Positions 9,862-21,014 of a DNA stretch of 64,000 bases are shown piece by piece. The notes beneath the pieces were generated by a model, which had not been told where the DNA came from, ran no database searches, and saw nothing but the letters and a program-made list of their open reading frames with translations. This stretch comes from an uncultured Fluviicola sp. (lineage in GTDB: Bacteria; Bacteroidota; Bacteroidia; Flavobacteriales_D; Crocinitomicaceae): assembly GCF_902168135.1 (NCBI RefSeq), contig NZ_CABHOL010000017.1, positions 186,001 through 250,000 on the forward strand, in the 5' to 3' direction. Each line of letters starts with the position of its first letter. Position 1 is the first letter of the stretch. Position numbers and translations under genes: made by a program.

Positions 9862-10380
9862 ATGGCAGCAATTATAGGAAATAGAGTAAAAGCCTCAGAT
9901 ATTGAGCTTAAAGATAAATTGGTAGCTGTGAACCGTGTGACTAAAGTAACAAAAGGTGGTCGTACGTTCAGTTTCTCAGCTATCGTAGTTGTTGGGGATG
10001 AAAACGGTATCGTTGGACATGGTCTTGGTAAGGCGAAAGAAGTAACAGAAGCGATTACAAAAGGAATCGACGATGCGAAAAAGAACCTTATTAAAGTTCC
10101 GATCCTGAAAGGTACAGTTCCTCATGCACAAAAAGGAAAATTCGGTGGAGCAGAAGTTTTATTGAAACCTGCTACAAATGGTACAGGAGTAATCGCTGGT
10201 GGTGCGATGCGTGCAGTTTTAGAATCTGTAGGTGTTCACAACGTATTGGCAAAATCTCAAGGATCATCCAACCCACACAACGTTGTTAAAGCAACAATCA
10301 ATGCATTGGCGTCTATGCGCGATGCAGCTGCTGTTGCACGTCAGCGTGGAATCAGTATGGACAAAGTGTTTAACGGTTAA
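9862..10380 (+). CDS. rpsE: 30S ribosomal protein S5
   Basis: Decoding-fidelity protein. 172 residues with the N-terminal double-stranded RNA binding-like S5 domain ([19 protein letters not shown], then [10 protein letters not shown]) and the C-terminal domain ([19 protein letters not shown]). It is 5 bases after rplR and 11 bases before rpmD. Confidence 0.98.
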   Translation: MAAIIGNRVKASDIELKDKLVAVNRVTKVTKGGRTFSFSAIVVVGDENGIVGHGLGKAKEVTEAITKGIDDAKKNLIKVPILKGTVPHAQKGKFGGAEVLLKPATNGTGVIAGGAMRAVLESVGVHNVLAKSQGSSNPHNVVKATINALASMRDAAAVARQRGISMDKVFNG

Positions 10381-10391
10381 TAAGAACTAGT

Positions 10392-10568
10392 ATGGCAACA
10401 ATTAAAATCAAACAAGTTCGCAGTGCTATCAAACGCCCGGCTCGTCAAAAAGCTACAATCAAGGCGTTAGGATTTCGCCGTTTGAACCAGGTAATTGAGA
10501 AAGAAGCAACTCCGCAAATTCTTGGTATGATCAAGAAGGTAGCGCATATGGTAGAAGTTGTAGAATAA
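10392..10568 (+). CDS. rpmD: 50S ribosomal protein L30
   Basis: Small large-subunit protein, 58 residues: MATIKIKQVRSAIKRPARQK, then LGFRRLNQVIEKEATPQI. The length and the signature LGFRRLNQ identify it. ATG at 10392, stop TAA at 10566-10568. It lies between rpsE and rplO, the conserved position. Confidence 0.96.
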   Translation: MATIKIKQVRSAIKRPARQKATIKALGFRRLNQVIEKEATPQILGMIKKVAHMVEVVE

Positions 10569-10588
10569 TACTTTAAAACGAATTATCC

Positions 10589-11035
10589 ATGAATTTAAAT
10601 AATTTAACACCTGCTAAAGGATCCGTTCTATCTGATAAGAGAATCGGTCGTGGACACGGTTCCGGTGGTGGTGGTACTGCTACGCGCGGTCACAAAGGAG
10701 CGAAATCTCGTTCTGGTTATTCTAAGAAAATTGGATTCGAAGGAGGACAAATGCCGTTACAACGTCGTGTTCCTAAGTTCGGATTCAAAAATATCAACCG
10801 TGTTGAATACAAAGCAATCAATTTGGATGCTATTCAATCATTGGTTGAACGTAAGAATGTAACTGATATTACTATCGAAGTACTACGTGAAAACGGTTTG
10901 GTATCTCGCAACGACCTTGTAAAAATCCTGGGTCGCGGAGAACTTAAAGCGAAAGTAACAGTAAGTGCTCACAAGTTTTCTTCTTCTGCAAAAGCAGGAA
11001 TTGAAGCTCAAGGTGGTTCTATTTCAGAAATCTAA
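10589..11035 (+). CDS. rplO: 50S ribosomal protein L15
   Basis: Late-assembly 23S-binding protein. 148 residues. The Gly/Arg-rich N-terminal extension (GRGHGSGGGGTATRGHKGAK) is followed by GFEGGQMPLQRRVPKFGF. The stop lies 23 bases before secY, and the last bases overlap a promoter-like -7 motif for secY. Confidence 0.98.
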   Translation: MNLNNLTPAKGSVLSDKRIGRGHGSGGGGTATRGHKGAKSRSGYSKKIGFEGGQMPLQRRVPKFGFKNINRVEYKAINLDAIQSLVERKNVTDITIEVLRENGLVSRNDLVKILGRGELKAKVTVSAHKFSSSAKAGIEAQGGSISEI

Positions 11036-11036
11036 T

Positions 11037-11044
11037 TAACTTTG
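11037..11044 (+). promoter_or_regulatory. Candidate -7 box before secY
   Basis: TAACTTTG matches TAnnTTTG exactly and lies 14 bases before the secY ATG. No TTG is present at the expected -33 distance, so an internal promoter is possible but weakly supported. Confidence 0.35.
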
Positions 11045-11058
11045 CCGACATTTTTTTT

Positions 11059-12402
11059 ATGAAACGGTTTATACAAAACATAAAAAACATCTGGAAAGTA
11101 GAAGAATTAAGAAAGCGTATCTTATTGACGCTTTTCTTAATTCTCGTATACCGTATCGGATCGTTTATCATGTTGCCTGGTGTGAATGCAGAAGCAGTAC
11201 TTGCAAATGCATCCCGCAAAGGAGGTGACAACGTGCTTGAATCATTATTATCGATGTTCTCCGGTGGAGGGTTTACCAATGTGTCCATTATGGCACTGGG
11301 TATCATGCCTTACATTAGTGCTTCGATCATTATGCAGTTATTGGGAATGGCAGTTCCTGCTGTTCAGAAAATGCAGAATGAAGGTGAATCAGGTAGAAAA
11401 CAAATCAATACGTATACACGTGTATTGACGATTATAATTTGTGCCGTTCAGGCACCAAGTTATATCTCGTTATATGCGTCTAGTATCCAGGGTGCACTGC
11501 CTGCTGAGCTATCCATGTTATGGTGGACGACAGCGGTGTCTTGTATGGTTGCCGGTTCAATGTTTGCTGTATGGTTGGGTGAACGCATTACAGATAAAGG
11601 AATTGGGAATGGTATTTCATTATTGATTACCGTAGGGATTTTGTCTCGTCTCCCGTCATCTTTCTTGTCTGAAATGGCTGCTAACAAAGATTTCCCACTT
11701 AAGATTGTTTTGGAGATCATCGTATTCATGCTTATCGTACTTGGAACGATCCTGATTGTTCAAGGTGTGCGTAAAGTTCCGTTAAACACTGCAAAACGTG
11801 TTGTTGGAGCCAGAGCAGTTGATGAGCAGGGGGCTAGAAACTATTTGCCTTTGAAAGTGAATGCTTCGGGGGTAATGCCTATTATTTTCGCTCAGGCGAT
11901 TATGACTATCCCTGTAATGATTTTCTCTCAGCAAAAAGACGGTGGTATTATTCAGTATGCATTAGGAGATACACATGGTGTGCCTTACAATGCATTGTTA
12001 GCGCTTTTGATTATCGTATTTACGTACTTCTACACTGCTATTATGATCAACCCACGTAAAATGGCGGATGATTTGAAGCGCAGTGGAGGATTTATCCCTG
12101 GGGTTCGTCCCGGAGATGAAACTGCTGAGTATATCGACTCGTTGGTATCACGCATTACTTTGCCGGGATCTGTTTTCCTTGCATTGATTGCGATCTTGCC
12201 ATCCATAGCATATGCTTGTAATATTACTTCTGGTTTTGAGTATTTCTTCGGAGGAACTTCGTTGTTAATCATGGTAGGAGTAGTTTTAGATACCCTTCAG
12301 CAAATTGAGTCTTATTTGTTGAACCGCCACATGGATGGTTTGATGGAAGGATCTCGTGTGAGAGGAAGAAGAAGTATAAACGAAATGTCATCAGGTTTCT
12401 AG
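11059..12402 (+). CDS. secY: Protein translocase subunit SecY
   Basis: Channel-forming subunit of the SecYEG translocon in the inner membrane. 447 residues with about ten hydrophobic segments. Diagnostic stretches include VYRIGSFIMLPGVN near residues 30-45, the plug region GGGFTNVSIMALGIMPYISA, and YFYTAIMINPRKMADDLKR with GGFIPGVRPGDETAEYI in the large cytoplasmic loop. It lies between rplO and infA as in other Bacteroidota, so it is probably cotranscribed with ribosomal genes. Confidence 0.98.
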   Translation: MKRFIQNIKNIWKVEELRKRILLTLFLILVYRIGSFIMLPGVNAEAVLANASRKGGDNVLESLLSMFSGGGFTNVSIMALGIMPYISASIIMQLLGMAVPAVQKMQNEGESGRKQINTYTRVLTIIICAVQAPSYISLYASSIQGALPAELSMLWWTTAVSCMVAGSMFAVWLGERITDKGIGNGISLLITVGILSRLPSSFLSEMAANKDFPLKIVLEIIVFMLIVLGTILIVQGVRKVPLNTAKRVVGARAVDEQGARNYLPLKVNASGVMPIIFAQAIMTIPVMIFSQQKDGGIIQYALGDTHGVPYNALLALLIIVFTYFYTAIMINPRKMADDLKRSGGFIPGVRPGDETAEYIDSLVSRITLPGSVFLALIAILPSIAYACNITSGFEYFFGGTSLLIMVGVVLDTLQQIESYLLNRHMDGLMEGSRVRGRRSINEMSSGF

Positions 12403-12405
12403 ATT

Positions 12406-12624
12406 ATGGCTAAACAGGCATCTATAGAACAAGACGGAACGATTATCGAAGCATTGTCGAATGCAATGTTTCGTGTCGAATTGGAGAATGGACACGTGAT
12501 TACGGCGCACATTTCAGGAAAGATGAGAATGTTCTACATTAAGATTCTTCCGGGTGACCGTGTGAAAGTGGAAATGTCTCCGTATGATTTAACTAAAGGA
12601 CGTATTTCTTTCCGCTACAAATAA
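12406..12624 (+). CDS. infA: Translation initiation factor IF-1
   Basis: OB-fold factor that binds the ribosomal A site during initiation. 72 residues, the family standard: [40 protein letters not shown] and a C-terminal [15 protein letters not shown]. It begins 3 bases after secY and precedes rpmJ by 33 bases. Confidence 0.98.
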   Translation: MAKQASIEQDGTIIEALSNAMFRVELENGHVITAHISGKMRMFYIKILPGDRVKVEMSPYDLTKGRISFRYK

Positions 12625-12657
12625 TTGTAAGAAAGAATTCCGATAAAAAAGCAAAAG

Positions 12658-12774
12658 ATGAAAGTAAGAGCTTCAGTAAAAAAACGTTCTGCAGATTGCA
12701 AGATCGTTAAAAGAAAAGGAAGAGTTTACGTGATTAACAAGAAGAATCCTAAACTAAAACAAAGACAAGGGTAA
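12658..12774 (+). CDS. rpmJ: 50S ribosomal protein L36 (zinc-free type)
   Basis: 38-residue protein beginning [20 protein letters not shown] and ending KLKQRQG. Of the C-C-C-H zinc ligands of the classical form only the Cys at residue 14 remains; others are replaced by Ser and Asn/Lys, so it should not bind zinc. It sits between infA and rpsM, the conserved site. ATG at 12658, TAA at 12772-12774. Confidence 0.95.
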   Translation: MKVRASVKKRSADCKIVKRKGRVYVINKKNPKLKQRQG

Positions 12775-12776
12775 TT

Positions 12777-13151
12777 ATGGCACGTATTGCAGGTATTGAT
12801 CTACCAAAAAACAAGAGAGGTGTAATCGGTTTGACGTACATCTTTGGAATTGGTCGTAGCACGGCTAAGAAAGTGTTGACATCAAACGGAATTGATGAGA
12901 ATATCAAAGTACAAGATTGGAATGACGATCAGATCGCTTTGATTCGTAACTCAATTTCTGAGATTAAGACAGAAGGACAGTTGCGTTCTGAAATCCAATT
13001 AAACATCAAACGTTTGATGGATATCGGATGTACACGTGGAATTCGTCACCGTGCAGGTCTTCCATTGAGAGGTCAGCGTACGAAAAACAATTCTCGTACT
13101 AGAAAAGGTAGAAGAAAAACAGTTGCTAACAAGAAGAAAGCGACTAAATAA
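12777..13151 (+). CDS. rpsM: 30S ribosomal protein S13
   Basis: Head protein that contacts the large subunit and P-site tRNA. 124 residues. It opens [19 protein letters not shown] and has the helix-two-turns-helix segment with [11 protein letters not shown] and the basic tail [18 protein letters not shown]. It is 2 bases after rpmJ and 9 before rpsK. Confidence 0.98.
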   Translation: MARIAGIDLPKNKRGVIGLTYIFGIGRSTAKKVLTSNGIDENIKVQDWNDDQIALIRNSISEIKTEGQLRSEIQLNIKRLMDIGCTRGIRHRAGLPLRGQRTKNNSRTRKGRRKTVANKKKATK

Positions 13152-13160
13152 TAGTTAGAA

Positions 13161-13547
13161 ATGGCAAAAGCAAATCAAAAGAAGAAGAAAAACGTCAAAG
13201 TAGACGCAGCGGGTGAAGCGCATATTCAAGCTACCTTCAACAATGTGATTATTTCTTTGACGAACAACGCTGGTCAGGTTATTTCCTGGTCATCCGCTGG
13301 AAAAATGGGCTTCAAGGGTTCTAAAAAGAACACTCCGTATGCTGCACAAGTTGCTGCTGAGGATGCATCTAAAGAAGCACATGACTTCGGACTACGTAGA
13401 GTGCGTGTATTTGTGAAAGGACCTGGAGCTGGTCGTGAATCAGCTATCCGTGCAATTCACAATCATGGTATCGAAGTGATCGAGATCATCGATGTAACTC
13501 CGCTTCCGCACAACGGTTGTCGTCCTCCCAAAAGACGTCGCGTTTAA
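13161..13547 (+). CDS. rpsK: 30S ribosomal protein S11
   Basis: Platform protein near the E site. 128 residues with a Lys-rich N-terminus ([20 protein letters not shown]), the central signature [20 protein letters not shown] and the C-terminal [19 protein letters not shown] hairpin with a T run follows it, so a fraction of transcripts may stop before rpsD. Confidence 0.98.
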   Translation: MAKANQKKKKNVKVDAAGEAHIQATFNNVIISLTNNAGQVISWSSAGKMGFKGSKKNTPYAAQVAAEDASKEAHDFGLRRVRVFVKGPGAGRESAIRAIHNHGIEVIEIIDVTPLPHNGCRPPKRRRV

Positions 13548-13567
13548 TTTACAGTATTTTTTAATCT

Positions 13568-13620
13568 AAAGGGGAAATTGATTATCGAAGGAAAAGCCTT
13601 AATTCATAATCCCCCTTTTT
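13568..13620 (+). terminator. Hairpin with T run between rpsK and rpsD
   Basis: GATTAT (13580-13585) pairs with ATAATC (13606-13611), flanked by GGGG/CCCC and AAA/TTT, with an inner AAGG/CCTT stem. CCCCCTTTTT ends it at 13620. It is terminator-like, but located inside an otherwise continuous ribosomal gene series. Confidence 0.55.
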
Positions 13621-13632
13621 ACATTTTATAGT

Positions 13633-14244
13633 ATGGCAAGATATACAGGCCCAAAATCGAAAATTGCTCGTCGCTTCCGCGACCCGATTTTCGGTCCGGA
13701 TAAATCTCTGGACAAAAGACAATATGGACCAGGACAACACGGACCAAACAAGCGCCGTGGTGGAAAGCAGTCAGAGTACGCTATCCAGCTTGGTGAAAAA
13801 CAAAAAGCAAAGTATACTTACGGTATCCTTGAGCGTCAATTCTCGAACTTGTTCAAGAAAGCGTCTCGCATGAAAGGTATTACAGGTGAAGTATTGTTGC
13901 AATTGTGTGAAGCTCGCTTGGACAACACAGTATACCGTTTAGGAATTGCTCCTTCTCGTCGTGCTGCTCGTCAGTTGGTTACTCACAAACACATTGTAGT
14001 AAACGGAGAAGTGGTAAACATTCCTTCTTATACTTTGCGTATTGGTGATGTAGTTAGCGTTCGTGAGAAGTCTAAGTCTTTGGAAGCAATTACTTCTTCA
14101 TTGACAGCTTCAACAAACAAGCGTTACGATTGGTTAGATTGGGATAATTCTTCAAAATCAGGTAAGTTTTTGAGTCTTCCTTCCCGCGATATGATTCCTG
14201 AGAACATCAAGGAACAACTAATCGTCGAATTATACTCTAAGTAA
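13633..14244 (+). CDS. rpsD: 30S ribosomal protein S4
   Basis: Primary 16S rRNA binding protein and a known autoregulator in other phyla. 203 residues. It starts [20 protein letters not shown] and lacks N-terminal zinc-binding cysteines. The S4 RNA-binding domain is at about residues 95-155 ([20 protein letters not shown] then [19 protein letters not shown]). It lies between rpsK and rpoA, with terminator-like hairpins on both sides. Confidence 0.98.
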   Translation: MARYTGPKSKIARRFRDPIFGPDKSLDKRQYGPGQHGPNKRRGGKQSEYAIQLGEKQKAKYTYGILERQFSNLFKKASRMKGITGEVLLQLCEARLDNTVYRLGIAPSRRAARQLVTHKHIVVNGEVVNIPSYTLRIGDVVSVREKSKSLEAITSSLTASTNKRYDWLDWDNSSKSGKFLSLPSRDMIPENIKEQLIVELYSK

Positions 14245-14275
14245 GCCGACCCCGCTCAAAGGGGATCACGATATT

Positions 14276-14297
14276 GGAGCCTTCGGGCTCCTTATTA
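14276..14297 (+). terminator. UUCG-capped hairpin after rpsD
   Basis: GGAGCC (14276-14281), tetraloop TTCG, GGCTCC (14286-14291), then a T/A-rich run. The stem is very stable. A second short CCCC/GGGG pairing sits just upstream around 14250-14264. It separates rpsD from rpoA. Confidence 0.6.
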
Positions 14298-14395
14298 CAT
14301 TATTTAATCATTGGATTGCAGCAAAAGGGTCTGATCGACTTTCTTCAACCGGTTTGACCGCGCAACTGCAAAACAATTAAAAAGAAGAAAACAAA

Positions 14396-15388
14396 ATGGC
14401 AATTTTAGATTTTCAAAAGCCTGACAAGGTAATTATGATCCAGTCGGACGAGCGTAAAGGACAATTTGAGTTCCGTCCGCTTGAGCCAGGATACGGTATT
14501 ACAGTAGGAAACGCATTGCGTCGTATCTTACTTTCTTCATTGGAAGGATACGCTATTTCATCTGTTCGTATCGAAGGTGTTGACCACGAGTTCGCGACAT
14601 TGAAAGGTGTAGTTGAAGACGTTACTGAGATCGTATTGAACTTGAAACAGGTTCGCTTCAAACAACAAATCGAAGGAACGGATAACGAAACAGTTGTTGT
14701 TTCTATCTCCGGACAAGATAAATTAACTGCAGGCGATTTAGGTAAATTCACATCCGGATTCCAGGTGTTAAATCCTGATCTGGTGATCTGTAACATGGAA
14801 AGCTCCGTTAAGTTGGAGATGGAATTGACGATCATTAAAGGACGTGGATATCTTCCGGCTGAGGAAAACAAAACTGGTAACGCACCGTTCGGGACGATCT
14901 TTATCGACTCTATCTTTACTCCGGTTGTGAACGTGAAATACACGATCGAAAACTACCGTGTAGAGCAAAAAACGGATTACGAAAAATTGGTTTTGGAATT
15001 AACTACAGATGGTTCAATTCATCCGAAAGATGCTTTGAAAGAAGCTGCAAAGATCTTGATCCACCACTTCATGTTGTTCTCAGATGAGCGTATTACTTTG
15101 GATAGTGAAGTGAAGTCTGAAACTGAAGAGTTTGATGAGACATCATTGCATATGCGTCAATTGTTGAAAACAAAATTAGTAGATATGGACCTTTCGGTTC
15201 GTGCTCTAAACTGTTTGAAAGCAGCAGACGTTGAAACATTAGGAGATCTTGTTTCTTACAACAAGAACGACTTATTGAAGTTCCGTAATTTCGGTAAGAA
15301 ATCCCTTACTGAGTTGGAAGACTTAGTAGATTCTAAAGGATTGAACTTCGGAATGAACGTTGCTAAATACAAATTAGATAAAGACTAG
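14396..15388 (+). CDS. rpoA: DNA-directed RNA polymerase subunit alpha
   Basis: Assembly scaffold of RNA polymerase and target of upstream elements and activators. 330 residues. The N-terminal dimerisation domain includes [20 protein letters not shown] (about residues 33-52), and the C-terminal domain is [20 protein letters not shown] with [16 protein letters not shown] (about residues 262-318). A 151-base leader separates it from rpsD and a 122-base gap separates it from rplQ; both gaps are longer than elsewhere in the cluster and contain possible RNA structure. Confidence 0.98.
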   Translation: MAILDFQKPDKVIMIQSDERKGQFEFRPLEPGYGITVGNALRRILLSSLEGYAISSVRIEGVDHEFATLKGVVEDVTEIVLNLKQVRFKQQIEGTDNETVVVSISGQDKLTAGDLGKFTSGFQVLNPDLVICNMESSVKLEMELTIIKGRGYLPAEENKTGNAPFGTIFIDSIFTPVVNVKYTIENYRVEQKTDYEKLVLELTTDGSIHPKDALKEAAKILIHHFMLFSDERITLDSEVKSETEEFDETSLHMRQLLKTKLVDMDLSVRALNCLKAADVETLGDLVSYNKNDLLKFRNFGKKSLTELEDLVDSKGLNFGMNVAKYKLDKD

Positions 15389-15510
15389 TATCGCACTTGT
15401 GCTCTAAAGCTTTGGCAAAGGAGCAAATTAAAATTAATAATGTCGTAATAGGTGGCCGGGATCACGCGATAACTAAGCCCTGCTAACCGTTACTTACGAA
15501 ATTTAAAGTT

Positions 15511-16095
15511 ATGAGACACGGAAAAAAACACAACCATCTTGGTAGAAAGACAGCTCACAGACACGCAATGTTGTCTAACATGGCTTGTTCTTTGATCGAG
15601 CACAAAAGAATCTCTACAACAATCGCTAAAGCAAAAGCTTTGCGTGTGTACGTAGAACCGATTTTAACAAAATCAAAAGACGATTCAACTCACAACCGTC
15701 GTACAACTTTCTCTTACTTGAAGAGCAAAGAAGCAGTTACTGAGTTGTTCCGTACAATTGCTCCGAAAATTGCTGACCGTCCGGGAGGATACACGCGTAT
15801 CATCCGTACAGGTTACCGTTTAGGGGATAACGCGGAAATGTGTTTGATCGAGTTGGTTGATTTCAACGAAGTATACACTTCAGGAGAGAAGAAAACTACA
15901 ACACGTCGTTCTCGTCGTGGTGGATCTACAGCAACTAAGAAAGCGGACGCTCCTGCAGCAGAAGTGGTTGAAGAGGCAGTAGTAGTTGAAGAAACTCCGA
16001 CAGCTGAAGTGGTTGAAGAAGTAAAAGCTGAAGAAGCAGCACCAGAGGCTCCTGAAGCAGATGCAACTGAAGAAGAAAAGAAAGAAGAAGAATAA
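15511..16095 (+). CDS. rplQ: 50S ribosomal protein L17 with acidic C-terminal tail
   Basis: Large-subunit protein near the exit tunnel. 194 residues, against about 115-130 for the classical protein. The conserved core [20 protein letters not shown] to about residue 120 ([11 protein letters not shown]) is followed by a basic linker ([11 protein letters not shown]) and then a Glu/Ala/Val-rich repetitive tail of about 50 residues ending EEEKKEEE. The tail is probably disordered and solvent exposed; its role is unknown. Translation continues through the tail in the same frame without any stop. Confidence 0.97.
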   Translation: MRHGKKHNHLGRKTAHRHAMLSNMACSLIEHKRISTTIAKAKALRVYVEPILTKSKDDSTHNRRTTFSYLKSKEAVTELFRTIAPKIADRPGGYTRIIRTGYRLGDNAEMCLIELVDFNEVYTSGEKKTTTRRSRRGGSTATKKADAPAAEVVEEAVVVEETPTAEVVEEVKAEEAAPEAPEADATEEEKKEEE

Positions 16096-16111
16096 AATCT
16101 TTTGATCTGAT

Positions 16112-16146
16112 AAAAATGGACAGTAATTTTGCTGTCCATTTTTTTT
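16112..16146 (+). terminator. Terminator of the ribosomal cluster (after rplQ)
   Basis: AAAAATGGACAG (16112-16123) pairs with CTGTCCATTTTT (16132-16143) around an 8-base loop and is followed by further T residues. This is a strong intrinsic terminator. Confidence 0.85.
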
Positions 16147-16181
16147 GCTTTAGTTTTTATATTCCATTATTTACAAAGTCT

Positions 16182-17849
16182 ATGAAACAAATTTATTTAC
16201 TCACAATTCTGGTGTTTTCTGTTTTTGCAAACACTTCCTTGAGCCAGGAAACAGGCCAAAAAATGCCCTTTAATTCAACTAAGCGCCTTTCACTAACCCG
16301 TTCAACAGTGAAATCAACTTCTTGTGGTGTTGACACCATTGTATACCCCTATTTGAAGGAAATGAGTTTTACAGCAGCAGCTGATTCCTTCTTTGTAGAT
16401 GCGATGGTGGGTAATGTCCGGACAGCTGCCCAGGCGTATCACATAGATGATTCGATTCGTATCCATGGTGTACAGTTTTGGGGTGGTGCATATAGTACTT
16501 CACCTGCTCCTCAAACACTCCAGGTTCGGGCTTATTTATATTCCGTGGATGCTTTCAATATGCCTGTTAACAAGTTGGATTCTGCTGATGTAACTGTAAC
16601 AAACAACTCTGATTTTTACGAGGCAATTTTTACTACTCCGTACATTTATAATCAGAATTTTGCTGTTGCCGTAAGGTCCATTCCAAATGACACTCTGGCT
16701 GTAATGGCCAATAATGCAGGTAATAGCTGGAGCACTTTTTCATACGGTGAGGGACTCGCATGGCGACGTTTCGGATCAGGGACCTGGAACACAACGCTTA
16801 GTTTTTTCGGACAGGATCTGGAATATATGGTTTTCCCGATAGTGAGCTATGATATCACAGCAGATTTCATTTCTCAGGGGCCAGCTTGTACAGACCAGCT
16901 TTTAGAGTTCAACAATACATCTTCTTCCATTCTTGGAAATCGTATGCTGAATCTGAATGTGTTCGATGCTTATTGGAATAATGCGGCTGATTCTACATTC
17001 ATTTGGAGCGCAGGTACAACCCAGGTCAGTGAGGATGCTGCCTACACTTTTACTACGGCCGGAACCGAAAACGTATCACTTAGTGCGGGGATGCTAGGTT
17101 ATTATACCAGTTGTTCCGACACTTATGCAGAAGACGTTCAGGTAACGGAGACTCCGGAAGCGCAAATAAATCCTTCTACTCAGATTACCGTTTGTGACGG
17201 TGAAATGGTAACGATTTCCGCACTTCCAGCAACGGGAGTAGACTACCAATGGTTATTGAACGGTGCAGAAGAAACGGATTCCGTGAATGGCGCTTATTTT
17301 ACGGGAACTGCCGGAAGTTATGCAGTGATCACTTCCAATATTTGTGGTGTTGACACCAGTGATGCCGTAGATCTGGTGGTTAATCCGCTTCCGCCAACAC
17401 CGGTTATTACAGCATCCGGAACCTATTTGATCGCTTCCCCGGCTGGAGGAGTTTATCAATGGTACCTGGAAGGACAGGAAATGTTGGGAGAAGCGAATGA
17501 TTCATTAAATGTCCAGCAAAACGGTAATTACACAGTTGTTGTTACGAATGCCTTTAATTGTTCTTCCGAGTCCGCCGTTTTCGAATTTGATTATTTGGGA
17601 TTGTCAGAACAGGATTTGGATCTGATCACAATTTCCCCGAATCCTTCAACAGGGCTTTTTACCCTGAAAGGAAAGAAAAGTGGTTTGGTCACCATTACTG
17701 CTTCAGACGGAAGATTAGTACATGAGGAATATCTTTATGAGCTTACAGGAATAACCCTTGATCTTTCGCAATACGGAAGTTCACTTTATATGATCCGTTT
17801 TTCCGGAGAAGAAGGAAATCAGATTCTGCGGGCAGTTGTTAGTAAATAA
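16182..17849 (+). CDS. Secreted protein with type IX secretion (type A) sorting domain
   Basis: Predicted extracellular protein of 555 residues and unknown activity. The frame opens at 16116, but the ATG at 16182 directly precedes a clear signal peptide (MKQIYLLTILVFSVFANTSLSQ). The N-terminal half (to about residue 230) looks beta-rich with no family I recognise. The middle carries two Ig-like/PKD-like modules (TVCDGEMVTISALP; PVITASGTYLIASP). The last about 75 residues form a Por-type C-terminal sorting domain (ISPNPSTGLFTLKG to LYMIRFSGEEGNQILRAVVSK region), which targets type IX export. It sits alone between two terminators. Confidence 0.85.
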   Translation: MKQIYLLTILVFSVFANTSLSQETGQKMPFNSTKRLSLTRSTVKSTSCGVDTIVYPYLKEMSFTAAADSFFVDAMVGNVRTAAQAYHIDDSIRIHGVQFWGGAYSTSPAPQTLQVRAYLYSVDAFNMPVNKLDSADVTVTNNSDFYEAIFTTPYIYNQNFAVAVRSIPNDTLAVMANNAGNSWSTFSYGEGLAWRRFGSGTWNTTLSFFGQDLEYMVFPIVSYDITADFISQGPACTDQLLEFNNTSSSILGNRMLNLNVFDAYWNNAADSTFIWSAGTTQVSEDAAYTFTTAGTENVSLSAGMLGYYTSCSDTYAEDVQVTETPEAQINPSTQITVCDGEMVTISALPATGVDYQWLLNGAEETDSVNGAYFTGTAGSYAVITSNICGVDTSDAVDLVVNPLPPTPVITASGTYLIASPAGGVYQWYLEGQEMLGEANDSLNVQQNGNYTVVVTNAFNCSSESAVFEFDYLGLSEQDLDLITISPNPSTGLFTLKGKKSGLVTITASDGRLVHEEYLYELTGITLDLSQYGSSLYMIRFSGEEGNQILRAVVSK

Positions 17850-17872
17850 TTCATTGCAAAATAGAGAGATGT

Positions 17873-17903
17873 AAAGCCGGTTATAAGCCGGCTTTAGTCT
17901 TTT
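17873..17903 (+). terminator. Terminator between the secreted-protein gene and carA
   Basis: AAAGCCGG (17873-17880) pairs with CCGGCTTT (17888-17895) across a 7-base loop, then AGTCTTTTTT. This is a good intrinsic terminator. Confidence 0.8.
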
Positions 17904-17918
17904 TTATGAACGATACTT

Positions 17919-17947
17919 TTGAAGTTGAAATAGAAATCCTAATTTTG
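17919..17947 (+). promoter_or_regulatory. Promoter of carA
   Basis: TTG at 17919-17921, an 18-base spacer, then TAATTTTG at 17940-17947, matching the Bacteroidota TTG...TAnnTTTG form. It ends 17 bases before the carA ATG. Confidence 0.6.
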
Positions 17948-17964
17948 CAAAAACATTTTAGTAT

Positions 17965-20369
<2,405 letters not shown>

Positions 20370-20393
20370 AATAGAAATAAAACCAGAAGGAAG

Positions 20394-20420
20394 AAGGGAG
20401 CTCGCGAGCTCCCTTTTTTA
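20394..20420 (+). terminator. Terminator after eno
   Basis: AAGGGAGCT (20394-20402), loop CGCG, AGCTCCCTT (20407-20415), then T residues. The stem is perfect. Confidence 0.85.
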
Positions 20421-20642
20421 GTTTTTATAATCTTGCTTATTCTGTTTTAGCGGAATTAATAAAAGATTTGTACCTTATACACTTGAATTCAAATAGGTTG
20501 AAAATCAGTTCGCAAAGTGAAATTAGCAATTGATTTTTTTAGAATGAATTAATTTTTAACAAAATGTTTAAAAGTGGTATGTTTTTATGAATGTAAAGCA
20601 ACCAAATTGTTTTTAAACCGTTTAGAAATCAAAGTACTAATT

Positions 20643-21002
20643 ATGAAGAATTTATTACTAGGTTTAGTTTTCGCAATGGGGACTTTTTGGGTAACTGCCC
20701 AATCCACTGCTTCTCAAGCTACTACCCCTTCTTTTTTTGCACAGTGTTTGGTGAATGTGGGGAACCAAAACGAATTAACAGCATTGGAAAATCAATTACG
20801 CACCATACCTTTTGTAAGCGTAGTTCGTGTTGATATTCCAACCAGCAGATTATTCTTAACAACAAGAGATCTCAGTTCGTTCACGGCAAATGAGTTTTCA
20901 TCCTGGATGGGAACATATGCAACATCTTACAGCTGTCTTCAAATTGGGTTGCATGGAGTTGATCCTGTGAACCCTTACCCGTTTACTAATTGTCAAGAAT
21001 AA
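20643..21002 (+). CDS. Small secreted protein of unknown function
   Basis: 119 residues from the ATG at 20643, chosen because it directly precedes a signal peptide (MKNLLLGLVFAMGTFWVTAQ); upstream in-frame codons back to 20574 look non-coding. The mature part (about 100 residues) has three Cys and an alternating pattern around ALENQLRTIPFVSVVRVDIP and RLFLTTRD that could be a small alpha/beta (ferredoxin-like) fold; this is only an impression. No type IX sorting domain is present. It lies 12 bases upstream of a large type B secreted protein and is probably coexpressed with it. I do not recognise the family. Confidence 0.75.
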   Translation: MKNLLLGLVFAMGTFWVTAQSTASQATTPSFFAQCLVNVGNQNELTALENQLRTIPFVSVVRVDIPTSRLFLTTRDLSSFTANEFSSWMGTYATSYSCLQIGLHGVDPVNPYPFTNCQE

Positions 21003-21014
21003 AAAATACTGGTT

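Noticed and set aside
14413-14943. 176-codon open frame on the minus strand inside rpoA
   Set aside because: Full overlap with a certain gene; the predicted peptide has no recognisable family and reflects codon bias of the sense strand.
15813-16139. 108-codon minus-strand open frame opposite the L17 tail
   Set aside because: The Ser/Ala/Thr-rich product is just the antisense of the Glu/Ala/Val tail repeats and terminator.
20421-20642. Promoter TACCTTAT before the small secreted-protein gene
   Set aside because: It lies about 165 bases upstream, lacks a TTG at -33 and deviates from the -7 consensus.
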